In this document: piece after piece, positions 6,347 to 7,735 of the stretch
Layout of the letters: every line of letters begins with the position of its first letter
How positions within the stretch are numbered: position 1 is the first letter of the stretch
Assembly (NCBI GenBank): GCA_045545635.1
Contig: JAZQBI010000078.1
Span: forward strand, 1 to 7,735
Direction: 5' to 3'
DNA: 7,735 nt
Source: RGIG8748 sp045545635
Lineage (GTDB): Bacteria; Bacillota; Clostridia; UMGS1810
Notes under the pieces: generated by a model
Database searches by the model: none
Seen by the model: the letters and a program-made list of their open reading frames with translations, nothing else
Told to the model about the DNA's origin: nothing
Position numbers and translations under genes: made by a program

Positions 6347-6351
6347 CTCCT
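6347..6351 (-). promoter_or_regulatory. Shine-Dalgarno deciding a TTG start for the DUF5711-like gene
   Basis: On the - strand, AGGAG (6351-6347) is followed by TGTTTAGT and then TTG (6338-6336), an ideal 8-base spacing. The alternative GTG (6347-6345) starts with the last G of AGGAG and so cannot use it. The truA stop codon TAG (6352-6350) shares bases with the same signal, so a ribosome terminating on truA is placed at the next start. Confidence 0.7.
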
Positions 6352-7090
6352 AATACTCAACTTTATATAAAGCAAGTCCCTGAGGCGGTGCAGTTGGCCC
6401 GGCTTCAGAACGATCACAGGACTCTATGATTTCTTTTACCTTACACGGATGCCATTTGCCAAGTCCGACATTTACCAGTGTTCCTGTTATGATTCTGACC
6501 ATATTATACAGATATCCATTTGCACGGATGAATATATACACCAGGCTTCCATTGCATTCAATATGTAAATCGTATATAATTCTGACTGCAGAAGAAATAT
6601 CATTTCCTGATGTCATAAATGCTGAAAAATCATGTTCCCCCAAAAAGTAGCTGCATGCCTGATTCATTGCATCAACATCCAGTTCTTTTTTTATTTGCCA
6701 TTCATAATTTCTTGAAAAAACAAAAGGATCTTTTTGGGTGTTAATTGTATATCGATATGTTTTGGATTTTGTATCAAATCTTGCGTGAAAATCCGGTGAC
6801 ATCTCAAAGCATTCCAAAGCCTTTACATCAGGTGGGAATTTTGCATTAAGAACTATTGGCAGTCTTTCTGCCGGAATGGGAAAAGATGTTGTAAATGAAC
6901 ATGCATACTCATATGCATGAACACCTGCATCGGTTCTTGAACAACCATTTACCTTGATTGTTTCTCCGGTTATGGAGGATAATGTATCTTCTATAACTTT
7001 CTGCACGGTAATTGCTTCTGGCTGTATCTGATAGCCGTGGTATCCGGTACCATCATATTGAAGTGTAAGCAGTAAATTTCTCTCTTTCAT
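6350..7090 (-). CDS. truA: tRNA pseudouridine synthase A (TruA), positions 38-40
   Basis: TruA isomerises uridine to pseudouridine at positions 38, 39 and 40 in the anticodon stem-loop of tRNAs, in the cytoplasm. The catalytic motif CSRTDAGVHA (50-59) gives the nucleophile Asp54. Other family signatures are the N-terminal LQYDGTGYHGYQIQP (10-24), FHARFD and KTYRY (101-106 and 110-114), GEHDFSAF (151-158), NGYLYNMVR (191-199) and the closing GPTAPPQGLAL (231-241). The 246 residues are a normal length. The ATG overlaps the ecfT stop as ATGA, and GGAG (7101-7104) lies ten bases upstream. ecfT-truA is a widely conserved pair in Firmicutes, which supports both calls. Confidence 0.97.
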   Translation of the reverse strand: MKERNLLLTLQYDGTGYHGYQIQPEAITVQKVIEDTLSSITGETIKVNGCSRTDAGVHAYEYACSFTTSFPIPAERLPIVLNAKFPPDVKALECFEMSPDFHARFDTKSKTYRYTINTQKDPFVFSRNYEWQIKKELDVDAMNQACSYFLGEHDFSAFMTSGNDISSAVRIIYDLHIECNGSLVYIFIRANGYLYNMVRIITGTLVNVGLGKWHPCKVKEIIESCDRSEAGPTAPPQGLALYKVEY

Positions 7091-7735
7091 ACATTAAACA
7101 CTCCAAAAACAATAATAATTGCACAAAATGCAAGAACAACAACTCCCGCCACAATATCTCTGAAGTGATACGAAAGTTCTTTAAGTCGTGTTCTGTTTTC
7201 ACCGCCGCGATAGCATTTACATTCCATTGCGGTTGCAAGCTCATCAGCCCTTCGGAATGAGTTGATAAAAAGCGGTACAAGTATTGGAATAAGAGACTTG
7301 GCTCTTTTGACGATACTACCGTTTTCAAAATCAGCTCCACGGGACTTTTGTGCCATAATTATTTTATCGGTTTCCTCAAGAAGAGTGGGAATAAAACGCA
7401 ATGCAATCGTCATCATCATAGCCAGTTCATGAGAAGGAAGTCCGAACCTTGAAAAAGGTTTGAGAAGACTCTCTATTCCATCTGTAAGCATAATTGGAGA
7501 TGTGGTGAAAGTAAGAAGTGATGTAAACGAAACCAGTAAAACAATTCTTAAAGCCATAACAACAGCAGAAGAAACGCCATTGGTTGTTATGGATATAAAC
7601 TTCCAGTTTATAACATAGGTATCTCCCGATGTAAGAAACAAGTTAATTACAGCAGTGAAAATAATTAAAAATAATACCGGTTTTAATGACTTCATAACAA
7701 CAGAGAATTTAATTCCGGAAAAATAAATGATAATC
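7087..7735 (-). CDS. ecfT: energy-coupling factor transporter transmembrane protein EcfT (5' end outside the window)
   Basis: EcfT is the membrane scaffold that joins the two ATPases EcfA1/EcfA2 to substrate-binding S components for vitamin and metal uptake. The frame stays open from the stop at 7087 to the window edge. An internal ATG at 7695 would give 202 residues, but the residues before it (IIIYFSGIKFSVV) continue a typical EcfT sequence into SLKPVLFLIIFTAVINLF. The real start is therefore beyond 7735, with roughly 60 residues missing against the usual ~265. Counting from that internal Met, hydrophobic helices lie at about 6-22, 41-65 and 181-200. The first coupling motif is SRG (118-120, in AQKSRGADF). 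The second site, usually Ala-Arg-Gly before YRGG, reads CKC (159-161). The ATPase genes are expected immediately upstream, beyond the right edge. The stop codon overlaps truA by four bases. Confidence 0.93.
   Translation of the reverse strand, partial: IIIYFSGIKFSVVMKSLKPVLFLIIFTAVINLFLTSGDTYVINWKFISITTNGVSSAVVMALRIVLLVSFTSLLTFTTSPIMLTDGIESLLKPFSRFGLPSHELAMMMTIALRFIPTLLEETDKIIMAQKSRGADFENGSIVKRAKSLIPILVPLFINSFRRADELATAMECKCYRGGENRTRLKELSYHFRDIVAGVVVLAFCAIIIVFGVFNV

Noticed and set aside
7053..7340. A 95-codon - strand frame across the ecfT/truA junction
   Set aside because: It is a shadow of ecfT, whose own frame shows the coupling motifs and family sequence.

Overview
The window is a gene-dense, AT-rich chromosomal segment that reads as housekeeping DNA of a low-GC Clostridia-type Firmicute. 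An Oscillospiraceae/Ruminococcaceae-like bacterium is my best guess, inferred from gene order and protein style and not proven. There are no rRNA or tRNA genes, insertion sequences, CRISPR arrays or phage structural genes. No stretch over 300 bases lacks a gene.

Left part, + strand (1-2320). A small DUF378 membrane protein gene (85-297) is closed by a perfect 14-bp hairpin terminator. A clear sigma-A promoter (394-422) then drives lepA/EF4 (461-2269), which ends in a strong 18-bp terminator (2274-2320). lepA appears monocistronic here; its frequent partner hemW does not follow it.

Right part, - strand (7735 down to 2312). Seven genes run leftward, convergent with lepA: ecfT (cut by the window end), truA, a DUF5711-like membrane-anchored repeat protein, a CvpA-family membrane protein, a DJ-1/PfpI protein, 5-formyltetrahydrofolate cyclo-ligase, and a Xer-type tyrosine recombinase. 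The first six are packed with a 4-bp overlap or gaps of 1 to 16 bp, so they look like one transcription unit. It is probably the tail of the common ecfA-ecfA-ecfT-truA cluster, whose ATPase genes would lie beyond the right edge. The recombinase follows after 77 bp.

The most interesting element is in that 77-bp gap. A perfect inverted repeat (3340-3367) can be read as 11-bp arms around a 6-bp centre, the geometry of a dif site, and it directly abuts the Shine-Dalgarno of the recombinase gene. The recombinase has an enlarged N-terminal core-binding domain and a C-terminal tail that recall single-recombinase XerS-like proteins. A self-contained recombinase/dif-like module is a testable hypothesis, with autoregulatory operator and mRNA hairpin as alternatives. 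Other points of note are a likely TTG start for the DUF5711-like gene, five blade-like repeats in that protein, a variant second coupling motif in EcfT, and a terminator shared by two converging gene ends.
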